Origin: Karstenula rhodostoma CBS 690.94
Lineage: Eukaryota; Ascomycota; Dothideomycetes; Pleosporales; Didymosphaeriaceae
Direction of reading: 5' to 3'
Length of the DNA: 64,000 nucleotides
NCBI GenBank assembly: GCA_010093485.1
Contig: MU001509.1
Location: 738,256-802,255, forward strand
Below, in pieces: positions 21,314 to 33,253 of the stretch. The notes beneath the pieces are model-generated. The model made no database searches and was not told where the DNA came from. It was given only the letters and a program-made list of their open reading frames with translations. The number at the start of each line of letters is the position of its first letter. Position 1 is the first letter of the stretch. The translations under genes were made by a program, and so were the position numbers.

Positions 21314-24300
21314 TATCTCTGTTTATTGAACTCCCCATGGCGCCTTCGGTGCGCAACACGAATGCGAGAAGATCGACCGCCAGTTTGCAATCCTTCTGCG
21401 GAGGCCACTTGCCACGCAGCGCCATAAGACGTGCATGATCGCAGGGACGATGCACCTTGGCCCTGCGTCAGTGCACAGTGAGCGAGTGACAGCCCCGCAT
21501 CTCATCTTAGAGACATGCTCAGGGCTCGCCTCAAGGTCAGTGCACACCTGGGGCTGGCTGACAAAATCAAAACCCACGCCAGTAACGATGGCGAGCGTGG
21601 CCTCCCTACCAGGATGTGAAACGCACAGCTGTTCGACATGCGTTGTCATACCTCCCTCCAGGTCGTCCAACCATGGATACTTTATCTGGTCGCACATGAA
21701 AGAATCGGGCCAGGCGACATTGACGATGCCACTCGTGAAGCATCTTCACTGAAACTGTGCACTATGAACGTCACTCCGGCGATCTCAGCCATCAATACAT
21801 CCTTCGATCGATTTCCGGATTACGATGTACAAAAGCTAGCCAGGTACTTCCGTATGTGGCCGGCCACACGCGCGACAAGGGTTGCCGAAAACAACCAGGC
21901 TTCGGCGATCAGCTTGAGCAACAGCGCACAGTGCGGCCTGGCACCAAGGCATGATTGACTACCCGTTCCGGTGACGTCGGCTCTTTTATCCGGCCCTAAG
22001 AGACCTATTCAGGTTCGACGTGAGAGTTCTACCTAGCGTGGTCATCCCACGCGTTCCCTCGAGGAACGGGCTGTTCGCTGTCTTAGTGTACCGCCAAGAA
22101 CATCTCTCTGCTCTTAGGACAATGCACGCGGTGGACAGTATGATGTTTTCCTTATCTCCTGCTGTCGAAACGTTTTGACTTCCTTTTACAACCCCTGCAA
22201 GAGAAAAGTCCGGATTTTGAGCCGCATCCTTGGCTTTTCCGGTGTTGCGGGTCATGTACCCTTTGTGCCTAACAACCACTCCTTCGGGCCCGGGCCCGGG
22301 GCTGGTGAATGTGGCCAGCGGATGGCCGCCAAAACAAAACCTGGGGTCCATTCAGCTCCAGGTCGCAGGATGCAGTAGCTGGCGCCAATGTTGATACCGA
22401 ATTTGATACTTTGCGCGCTCGGGCAAGGCGCTGTTCAAGAGCAGGGTTGTACGCTGTTCGGCGAACACATACATGGACACGATGCACAGTTTCTTATTCC
22501 CGCTTGCAGCATACACACCGATCTTGATACACTACCCCTGGCTTGAACAGGACAGTGGAGCTGTCATGGATGACCGTGTGACCCGGGGTGCCCGGCCTGG
22601 CCGTTTTGTGGCGCGAACTCCTCGTATCTCTAGCAGCCAGCTGTCAGACTGACGCCCGAGACGTACCCCAGCATCTAGCTCCCGCGTCTCATTCGCTAGA
22701 TAATCTACACGCCCTACAGGTTTGTCCTTTTCAGGTACCCCCGTCTTCTCGCATTCGTTTTGGCCCCTGCCACGTGGACCCAGAGATGATACACGAAGAA
22801 GGATTCTCCAATACCACGACCGTGGTACGGCGACCTACAACCACGCCGCATAACTCTCTCGTGCGCGCACACGGCAGCGGCGCGGCGATAAGTTCTTGTC
22901 GCTTCCAGACCAACTTAGATACTAAATCTCACCATTGCAGGGTCGAAGCCTCCCCCAAGGATGCACTGCAGCCTCATGTACCGAGACAGATCGTCATGAC
23001 GCACCAGGGGTAGAGCGGCTCTCAACCTGGCAGGTTGCTGCTACGCGATCTTCACGTCCTTCGAAATGCGGCGTCAAGAAGCGCAGTAGCATGGGAAGCG
23101 TGCGTAGAGGGTGTCTGCATCTTGACTGTCATCGACACGTCCTGCCTCATGTCTTCCCAGATGATTTCACGGACGGCTTATTAGACGTCAGTGTGCACGT
23201 TGTCGTTGCGCCAGCAGCTGTTGCATAATTTGCCCAAGGATCGTACAGCTTTCGGAACGCAGCACCCGGAAAAAGGCATGTAGCAGATAATCGAGATTGG
23301 CTTCCGATAGCGCTTGTAATCGCAGCTCCCAGTCGATCATCGTGATTGCACGCTCCGCGAGGCGATGAGCTGGCAGACCTTATTATCTGTTCGCTAACCT
23401 TCGCCAAGTTCCTACCTGGATTCAAGCGCAAGTCGTAGCTTGTCTTCGACATTCCTTTTCCGTTCTAGAGCTTCACAGCCAGCCATGCATAAAGATGCTT
23501 TGTTCACAGTATATGGATATATCAGCACACACACCTCGTTACCATACAGCGCACATCATAGCTGCTATCTGATTGTAAAAGCTGGCTTAGAAACTCCTTT
23601 CGTCAGATCCAATACGCTACGTTGCTCTCGCAGGCGAGATGTGCGAACGCGCGCATACCCCGTATGCACACATGCTGACTTGATTATGTCTCTTCTTGCT
23701 CGGAATGCCAGCCATGAACACCGATCACCCTGCCGATATCAACACCTGACAAGCTCGAAGCTAAGTCTCGCTATGAAGTTATCGGTTGGAGCAGAACCCA
23801 GGGCGCTGGTTTAGACAGGCGCGGTCGCGCAACAATTCGCCTGTCTCAAGCACGCCATTTTCCAGGAAGGCAAATTGACAAATGAAATTAGCACATGGCA
23901 CTGCTCTCGATACCTTTCAGCACAGTTGGCCAATGCCAATTTCGGGCTGAACGAGACGTCCAGTTGACATTTCGGGTGCCACGACGAGCGTAATGCGAAC
24001 CGCGCTAGAGGTTGAACCACTCCACCAACGTAGTCTACCGCTTCACGACGAATCTTGTGGCAACCCTGCAGATGATCTCATGTACTCTTCTGAAATGATG
24101 CGATGCGATTACCGGAGTTTGAAAGCCAACAGCTCTACATTATATCTGCAACTCACTCAAGAACCTACAAGAGCTTCGAAAGCAGTTTTCGCACTTACAG
24201 CAGATAAGGCCCGTACCACAGGGTCTTCGTTGGGCCATGGAGGACTCGCAACGACAAAACACATAGACAACCGTTCAAAACTGTCAAGTAGCTCGTTGAC

Positions 24301-24446
24301 AGCTCGTTGATATCTCAACAAGGCGTTCACACGCACTGATTTAGCCTCGCTCTGGCTCGCATCAATCGTCTCTCTGTCCTTCTGTCTGCATACATCCGAT
24401 CTATCCACACGTCAACCAATTGCCGATTCTGTTCCCCCCAAGGGCC
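21314..24446. other. gene-poor interval
   Basis: About 3.1 kb has short overlapping frames on both strands and no recognisable protein segments. It could be eroded repeats or an intergenic region. A GGGCCCGGGCCCGGGG palindromic GC run lies near 22287. Confidence 0.45.
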
Positions 24447-25891
24447 ATGGGTTTCTTCAAGAGATTGACAGCACGCCTGCATTCGTCTAAGCAACTTAAA
24501 GCAGAGAAACAGGTCCGCACGGCAAAGGAAACCTCGGACAAAGCCTTAGAAGATGTCCCAGATCAGACCAAGACGTCGCCTAATGAGGATCCCAAAAGCG
24601 AAGGCGCTCGGAGAGCGGCTAAGGTTTGTGAATCGTTCTATCACTCGCGTCGACATAACTGACTGTATGTTAGTTGAAGAAACAATCACCGATCCGCATC
24701 AGTACATATAGTGGGAAAGCAATTTCATCTCAAACAGCATCACGGCAATCTTCTCTATCGCGACGTAGTCTATCCCGGAGTGGATTAATAGAGGAAAAGC
24801 ATGTGAGGACTAGCAGCCCGCCGCATCCAGATCCTCCCCTGTCGCTAAACTTCCCCTTGCCTCCAAGACTTTCAGCACGGCCGGACATCAGCCGGGTCTC
24901 TTCCCTGGATCATCTTGCCCAAGGCTATAGTTCCGGCTCTGCGTCTCCTGAGCCGGATTCCATATTCGGGCATCGTCTCACGCAGTCTACTAATCCCAGC
25001 CCGGCGTCGACCATCAGTAGAGGCTCATTTGAGCATTCCCACTTCAAGATAGCGAATGGTCCGGCACTGGCCACTGAAAATCTCGCAGTGATCCCGGAGA
25101 AGGCTCAAGTCGAGCACGCCACAGCAGCGTTTCCGCTTCATCACGATGAGCAGAGGGCGGCGAGCCGTCTTTCCGTGCAGGACGACCAGAAGATGCGGGC
25201 CAACATAGATGCTAGCTATGCCACTTCATCGCACGACGGTGATGTCGAAGCCGTCGCTCCGTCAGTACCAGAGCAGACATCTCCCGCGTTGCCTGGTCTG
25301 ACAGGGACCAAGAGCCTCTTAGCTGTAGCCAACAGTGCTGCAGAGGGTCTTTCAGAGTCCACCAAACAGTCCAAAATGGACATTTCTCCACCTTCCATCG
25401 ATGAACCGCGTGAATCCTCGTCTGCATTCGCAGCGCCGGCTTCAAAAAGCAAAGGCAAGCCGCTCATCTCCCCACCCCTCTTCAACCCACCTGACTCCGC
25501 CCAGCACCCGTCGCCTTCACCCCCCACTCCCCAACCCAGCACGGCACGGCAAGCAGCCCGTCCCCGCCCGCACTCGCGCCGAATCCCTCACCGGATCCCC
25601 GTCCTGCCTCAAGTCTGCCTACATCTACGTCCGCCGCGAGCGCTACTGGCGCACTACCGCCGCCCGCTTCAATGCCATCTTCGACGCCATCCCGTCCAGC
25701 GTCGTAGGTGCCCGCCGCGAGAACCTAAAACGGGATAGCATGCGCAAGCACCGGGAGCTGGGTTAGCTGGGGCTTGTGGAGCGGGGGCTGGTAGCGGCGC
25801 CGGAGTCCCTGAGGGGTATAGAGATTATGAAGTTGTTGGATGGGTTGGAGGAGAGTGTGGGACGGGAGCGGTGGGAGGCGAGGCAGAGATG
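24447..25891 (+). pseudogene. Ser/Pro-rich protein gene with apparent frameshift and in-frame stop
   Basis: Exon 1, 24447-24623 (MGFFKRLTARL, with Gly2 suited to N-myristoylation), joins in phase to an exon starting at 24674 (gtttgt...gttag). The frame is Ser/Pro-rich (RISTYSGKAISS, RQSSLSRRSLSRSG) and reads sensibly to about 25545, then becomes an Arg/Pro/His string ending at 25738. In the +1-shifted frame a protein-like continuation starts near 25555 (RAESLTGSPSCLKSAYIYV, RRERYWRTTAARFNAIF) and meets TAG at 25764-25766. The same frame stays sensible after that stop (LLDGLEESVGRERWEARQR) to 25891. No GT-AG intron fits both phases. It may be a decayed gene, a sequencing error, or strain-specific damage. 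The family is unknown. Confidence 0.5.
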
Positions 25892-28800
25892 AAGAGCATG
25901 GGAAGGGGGAGGCGGTGGCGTAGATGGCGTCTGCGATTTGCGAGGATGCGTGATAGATTGGTATAATGGTGATATTTTGGATATGGAGAGGGATTGGTGG
26001 ACATCATCATCACCATCACCCTTGTATGTTTAATCGTTGTCAGTGGTCTTTTAATCTCTAATAGACATGCCATGCTATCCTACTTTCACTAATCCGAATC
26101 CTATTCTTTTCGCGCCCCCCCTTGGGCTACTCTTGCGTCGCTGCGCTGCGTCCTCCCATTTCAACGCTGCATATAGTCCGTATCCGAGGTCTTCCCACTC
26201 TGCATCCAACACCCCTTCCTTACCTGCCTCGTTCTACTCTACACATCCAACGGCGGGGATGACCGCGTATTCTGTATTCCAGCCTAGCTTGCCTATCAAC
26301 CCCGCGACGTACACTCCCCGCGCTCCCAACGCGTCGGACGGGGAACCAACCGGCCGGTGGAAAGGCGATGTCGGGCTTTTTGTACACGTCGACGATGTAG
26401 CTGTGCTGTGCTGTGCGGTGTCGTGTCGTTCGTGATGGAGATGGGGTGCGGGGATTCATTCGGCGCGGGCGGGTGATCGATGTGCGGGTTGGGAACTGCA
26501 CTGGGCCATTCTTCGTGGCAGCGGTGATGGGATTGCGGGAGGTTCTTGGCGGTCTGTGATGGAGGCTAAGAGTGGACGAGTCTGCGCGGTTTTTTTTTCT
26601 TGGCTGTGAGGGATTTCCTGCTGGTGTGGGTTTCTGTGGGCTTTTCTATCGGGTGGAGTGGAGGGAGGGGATATCGCGATGGCGTGGGGAATTGGGAGGG
26701 TTGGGAGGTGTGTGGGACGGGCGAGGCGTGTCGTAAGGCGGTGAAGTGTATGTGTCGTGGATGGGTGAGTGCTGGGCCGTCCCGTGCTACCTTCACCGAT
26801 CCTATCGCTCAGGTCCACCATGCCTTCCACCACCCCACTTAAAGTACGCACGGAGGGCATGTAAAACAACGCCGTCCCTTTAAAAGGCCACCTTGTCTAC
26901 CCAGGGGACCATTCAAAAGGCCAAACCGCCGATCCACCTCACACCTACAGGCCAGCCGCGCCGTACGATCCAACAACACGCACGCAATTCCCCTCCCTCC
27001 CTATACGCTCCAAGCAGGACTTACGCCAAAAGCCGAACCCCTCACCCCCAATCACAGCTCCCACCTCGCGGCCGGTACACGGCCAGCTCATATCGTAACA
27101 ATTGTAGGATGGCCATCTGCGAGCGAGGTGTAGTTTCTGCGAAGAGGTTTCGCAGCAGCGGGCCAGGCTGGCTCATTACGGGTGCTTTTTTTTTATGGTG
27201 AGGTAGCTGAGTGATTCTAGAGACATCTTTCTTCTAGCTTGTTTTTCGCGTGAACTAGGCAATAACTTGGTGATATCGCGGTGGAAGGTGAACTGATTTG
27301 ACGCAGGGCGATCCGTTAGGGTGTCGGAGCCATGGAATGCGCGTGGGTCGAGAGAGGTTGTAGGTGCGTTGCATGCACATTCCCTGCCATCGTGCCGTGG
27401 TCCAAACGTGTTTACCCCTGCTTTAACATGCCGGCCATTGTAGAGTTGCGTGTGCTAGCGTTCGTGGTACGTCGATGCCGTGTCCATCCATCTAGTGCGT
27501 CCCGTATCCCCAGGTTCCAAGAGCGTATGTCCATTCATCTTACACCTTCGCTCCACCTCGTAATCCGGATGCCTCCTGGCGACTGGTCCGGTTGTGTGTC
27601 GTATTCGTATACTCCTCGTGCCCTCCATCCTTCTCCTATCCTGGCATCCTTTGCGTCCACTTCTTCATCCTTCCAGTAAGCAGAACCCAAGAACCGAGAG
27701 ACCACGCAAGCCAGAGACACGGGGAACACCCACCTTTATAGCGAGCCTCAAGGGGGCCGTCCGCAACCCCTGTCTCCCCAAAACGAGGCTGGGCGAGGGT
27801 GGAATCCCCAGTAAATGCACGACACGAGTGCCCTTCCGGCACGTGCAGTCGCCGCCCGGCCTCATGAAGACGGTTCCCACGCGCGAGGAGCGAATGGCGA
27901 GCGCGTGGCCCAAGCAAACTATGCCGTGGCGGACATGCACGCAGAGACTCGGACATGAAATCCCTCGCCAAAATGCAGCGTTCTCGCGCGACGAGCGGGC
28001 TAGGAATACATGCACGCATGGGGATTGGGCAGTTGCCGGATTCAAAAAAGACCAGACGTGAGAGGAAGGAAGGAAGGGGTACCGAGAGCAGCAAGGAGCA
28101 TCATCATACATGGCAGACTGCCGCGGGTTTAGGACTTCTACGGTGGTTCGAATTGGAAATTTGGCATGCGCAGTGCGATGACATTCTGAGGACCCACCGT
28201 GACGGGTGGGTGCATGCAGTAGGATGAGCGCGCCGGGCGGAACCGTCAGGGAAGCTGCTGCAGTGGGTACCGCGTGGCAATGAGACGGGATGATTATGTG
28301 CATATTTGCCTGGCTTTGGGAGATGCTGACGGCGCCGGTGATAACTTAATTGTGACTCCAAAGTAAGATGCGCGCGGATGTGACGCGAGGGTGTGTGCTA
28401 CGTGGGGAGCATAGTCCTGAGCAGTGCGCGTCAGTGCAGCGTCGCGATCAAAAGTCGTAGAGAAAGAGCTTCTTCTACGATGCGAAATGTAAGGTGGATT
28501 GCGAACGGGTTGAGTCTGTGCGCGTAAAAGCTGGGAGGCACCCAAGGCGACTCGTTTTGGGGCCCAAAAGCCCAGTCCAAGAGCAGGATCCTTGAGGAGC
28601 CGGACGAGACGATCTCCCGCAGTCGCTACGATGTGGGGACCTTGCGCTGTGCGCTGGAACTCCAAGATGTTCTTTGCATCTGATGTGGCCTTTTGCAACG
28701 CTTCCCGAGCTGGATGAAATATCTTGCTTAGGTGTGGTTTTGTGGTGCATCCAGGATAGGCAACTTCTGAGAGTGGCAATAATTGCTACATTGCCCAGGC

Positions 28801-30419
28801 GATAGCGATAAGAGTCTTGTTTCAGGTCAAAGACTACAACGGTTTCATACCGCCAGATTCGAGTGAAGGAAGCAGGAACGGCGGATCACCTGACGGCGAC
28901 GGTTACCAGGTCTCACTATCAGACAGTCGAGGCCAGTACAGGCTCAGTGAAGACCTCATCGTGCATAGAAGAGTTGCCACCGGAAGAATTGTCTCGATGG
29001 CAACGTCGCAATGTTTCAGACTGAGATGACGGTTCAGTTATGTGTATGCGTCGGAGTTGGGGGCAGCTGCAAGTCCGAAACGGTTTGTTCTGTGAGATGC
29101 AGGGGGTGAAGGGATACTCGGTGTTGCTTCAGATGGACTCAGCACGGCGGTGTTTGGCAGCGGGCACTGTGTATGCACGGCTAAGGACACGGGGCATGTC
29201 AAACGTAGTGTTGAGGTACGGCGCGAGGCATGCGGCTTACTCGTGCACTGACGATGGGGTCACGTCACACTTGAGCGAGGTGCAGAAGCTAGCAGTAGAG
29301 ATGTTGGTGTGAGGTGAGGTTGAGATGCATTAGCGCGGAGGTGTGCGTGGTGGGTGCTGCACCAGCGTTGAAGAAGCAAGCATCGTGACCAAAGGAGCAG
29401 GCGATGGTCGAGGATGAGGTGGATTTCGGGACGTGAGCGCCTCAGGCAGGACGAAGAGAGTGCTGACGTGAGATGGGTCCTGCGGCAAGCGCTCCACGTT
29501 GTCAGGTATCGGGCCGCTGAAGCTGGCACCCCTGGCACATGGCAACGGCGTCGAGTCGTGCAGCGTCAGGATATCCCGTTCATATCTCATCAATAACCAT
29601 CCTTGACGAGCACTAAGCCTTGCGAGAAGTGGGGATGCGAGTCTAGAGTCTGCTGCAGACGGATTGCGGCCCAGGGACGGCGGACGAGGGAGACGGCACC
29701 TAGCACGAGGAACGTAGGCGTGGCAGCCGCGTAAAAGCTTGTCGCAAGGCGCGTGTCGAGGTGGAATGGACTTGGCACTTGCAGGGCTGCAGCTATGGCG
29801 GATGTTTGCCTAGTTGCCTTGCACGGATATAGCGAGGCGCACACGGCGCTGAGGGTGAGGGTGTAGCGTCAGCCTTTGCAGGTTTGAAGCGGTTCACGGA
29901 CTTGCAGGGAGCAGGGTCCACGTGATTGGCCAGTATTCATAGGCGCGCAGGATTCGTGCCTTCCCGGCCTAGCGAGCGAGACGGCGGGCGAGGCTGAGGC
30001 AATGGGCGCGTAGAGGGAGCGAGGCGGGGAGGCATACCGGCGATATCGGATTCGGGTGCTGCCAGTGGCTTGTTGTTTGTGCTTTCTGCGGTTCTGCGGC
30101 ACGACGAGAGGAGAGGACGAGTTGCTCATTTCTCCGAAGGCGCATGACGGGAGGAGGATGAACAAAACCCAGCGCCTTCGATCTGCCTGCCGATAGCCGC
30201 CTTCCACGCCCTCGACCCGGTGCCGTCCCGCCGCGAGACACGGTCGCGCCCCGTCGTCGAAGAAGGGTGGTGACGTGGGCGGGCCGCCGTGGGCATGCCG
30301 AGAGCCGGCGGCGGCGCTCGAGGAGATGGTCGCCGCAGCTGGTTGATGGTGACTGCTCTGCTTGGTGGTGTGGGAGTGTTGTCCATCGCGCCTACCTTGC
30401 ACCTGGAACAATTCCTAGC

Positions 30420-30450
30420 ATGCCAATCCATGCCAATCCACGCCAATCCC
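30420..30450. repeat. three-copy decamer repeat containing CCAAT
   Basis: TGCCAATCCA / TGCCAATCCA / CGCCAATCCC occur back to back. Each copy holds a CCAAT core, the site type bound by the fungal HAP complex. Confidence 0.6.
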
Positions 30451-30483
30451 CCCTCGCGCAGTAACGGAAGCTACGAAGCTACA

Positions 30484-30536
30484 CCCATCATCCCATCATC
30501 CCATCATCCCATCATCCCATCATCCCATCATCATCA
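30484..30536. repeat. ATCATCCC microsatellite
   Basis: There are about five to six tandem copies of an 8-bp ATCATCCC unit, ending in ATCATCATC. Confidence 0.9.
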
Positions 30537-33253
30537 ACCGGCGGACTGTGCACACGTCGCGTAGGGCGCTCCACGACGGTACCTGCTCCACACACGCTCG
30601 CTTTCTCTCCAGCGTCCACCGCCCGAATTGCCATTTTCGCTCTCTGGCCTCGACGACCTGGCACGTGCCTGCCGTGCAGTTATGGCCACGTCTCAGACCT
30701 GTCCATCTCCCACGTCATGTTGATTGCAGTCTCAGTCATGCCTCCACCACGACATGCAGCCTCGAGCATCAAGACTTTAGATGCCCGTCAATGGTGCTCG
30801 CTGCTCAGCTATCACGCGGCTAATCTATATCCTGGCCGCCGCCTTGCCCGCGCAGTGGTGCTCACGACGTCAGCCTCAGAGATTCGAGAAGGAAACACTG
30901 CAGACACTGTCCAGCGAACCCCGAAACCCGACCATTTGCAACGTCCAGGGTCGACGATCGTCGTCCCCACAAGCCTGTAGCGCTCCTTCGAATCTACCCA
31001 GACCTGAGCTCGAAACCCCACTTGCCCAGATACAGCAAACGATTTGAATTGGCCCGTGACTTGCCATGAAGACTCAAGACTTCGCTAGAGGCATCGTCTG
31101 TGCGACCGTCGATCGAACTAGCAACGCTAAATGGCGTGTTCTGCGCATGTCGACAATCGACAGACGCGCTTCGACTGGGGCCTCTTCCACGCTGGCTATG
31201 CTGCCACTGCACCCAGTACGCGCCCGCCGTTGTGCTCAACGGCATGCAGACGCCTCGGGCAAAGCAGCGGCACTGTCCATTTTACCCTGCACTCCGACAC
31301 ACGGCAGCCCGCGCTCTCGGTTGCGGAAAAACATGGCCGGCAAGTCAAACTTGCTTGTCGGAATCCCGACCGTTTGGAACGCCATGGGCTGACACGGAGG
31401 TGATGGAGGCTGGAAGGGAATGCGAGCATCACGTGCCAGCCTTACCGCTTTCGATCCCAGCTCGCACGCCGATTGTGCAATGTCACGTTTCCCGCTACGC
31501 TGCCACTACTGTAACCGCTCATTGTCTGTATGCACCACGCTCGAGCCTCAAAAACCGGTGAGGCTCGACTCCCGCGACATGCCCAAGTGCAAAAGCCGTC
31601 TCTCTCACCATCTCTACGCTCGCCTCCCTAGCCAGGTCCTCCCATCTCCTGGTGCCGTTTGACTTCTCCGCGGACACAGCGCCGTTGTCTTTCGGGTCCA
31701 GGGCGGGCAGCGTACGCTAAAACGCGCTTGAGCGGGAGCTCAAGCTTTCCAATCTCGACTGCGCTAGGACTGCAAGGCCCCCCGTCACAGATGGCTCCGC
31801 GGCCCAGGCTGGGCTGTGAGGTTGTCCGTGTGGAGATTTGCTACCTCTTGGCGACCAAGGAAGGGCACAGGGCCTATTAATGGCCGCATCCTACGTGCGG
31901 AGACACGACCCCCCGGTGCTTACGGACAGAGAGCCCGTCACGTCGCTCATGACATTCCTCGGCGAACGAATGAGCGTGCATAATGATCTCTGATGCATGT
32001 CTTGCTCCATACATTCGCCGTCCATCAAAGACGGCGAGACTGAAGACGGCGACTGCGAGCTCTGCTGTGTCTCCATCCCCGCAGCTACACATCTGCCGTC
32101 TTACTACTCAACGAACCCACCAATAGACGCGCTCGTGTCAAGCATCCACGCGGTATCAGCCCAAGGTATGCAGGGGCAGCAGCCCGCACCAGACAAGCGG
32201 TCCCCCGACGCATCGCGACGTAGGTTTTGGTGTCGCCCGCTGCACGTCCTGCTTCGATGCTTTCCACCCATTACCAGCATCCGCGATGCGGTCATCGGCG
32301 TCCTTGCACGACGCTTTGGGGAATGTTGTCATCCTCCGGCGGTAAGCGGTAGACGGGTGGTGTGGTGCACAGGAAGGCTGAGCCCGTCGGCTGTCCAGTG
32401 TCCGCTATTTTCGGAATGGCACCTTTCCTCCTCCATCACCCACGCGCTCCCAAGCCACGCCTCTCTTAGTAACATCGAGCAACGGCTCGAGCTGGTATGA
32501 AGCGTGGAACGGTCCGCCGCCTGGCGTTGGCACCGCCCAGCAGCGCGCCGACCAGTGCAGGGGCATCTCACCCCAAATTTGGTGCGCGGACGCCTCCTTG
32601 TCCTCTGCGGCTGCTGGAACGGTTCGGTTGCACGCCTCAAGCCATGCCCGTGGGCTCAAGCTTTCCCAGGCTATCCTGGGATCGTCTAGCAGTGTCATGA
32701 GAGCTCCGCCGCGGTGCAATTGGCGATCCTTGCCATTCTACCCTGGCCATACCCTCCCAGCGACAAGCGTTAGGGCGACTGGGACCTGCATCTCATCTTC
32801 TGCCTTTCCACAAAGCGTTGCCTCCGTGCTCTACCTCGTGTGTTTCCACCATTGTGCTTGGCTCCCAGGCAGGCACAGCCCGCAGATATTTACAGTTCCC
32901 CTCCACAACGCTGCGCCCGCGTTCTCTGTACCTACGTTTCTGAACCCCGATTTGGAACGGCACTGGTCCCGAACCCAGATAGACTGCCATACCTCTGGTG
33001 ACTGCCCTGGTCCACTGCCGCCTTTAATCTTCGCTCCGTCCTCCGAGTCCGCCTGGCTCTTCCATGTCTAATCCGCCGCGCCATTTCAAGACATGATCAC
33101 TGGCCTATAGCCATCTGCACTACCAGATCTGGACCCATCGCCGCTACAACCTCTGAGCCCTACCGTTTCCGAGTCCCCACTTGAGGCTCTGATCCTTCCC
33201 GCCCCTTCCCCTCCTCGCAGGATAGATATATACCTCCTTCGCCTCTGTCAGCG

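Larger units (their letters stand above)
25892..33253. other. 7.4-kb gene-free interval upstream of C2H2 regulator
   Basis: No frame here has protein-like composition, and candidates on both strands are chance ORFs in GC- and pyrimidine-rich DNA. The interval contains simple repeats (see 30420-30533) and many CT-tracts. Long upstream regions with untranslated leaders or non-coding RNAs are common for fungal developmental regulators; that reading is inference. Confidence 0.45.

Noticed and set aside
28294..28779. 161-codon minus-strand frame in the long gene-free interval
   Set aside because: No domain, no splice partners, overlaps other frames of equal quality; likely chance in GC-rich DNA.
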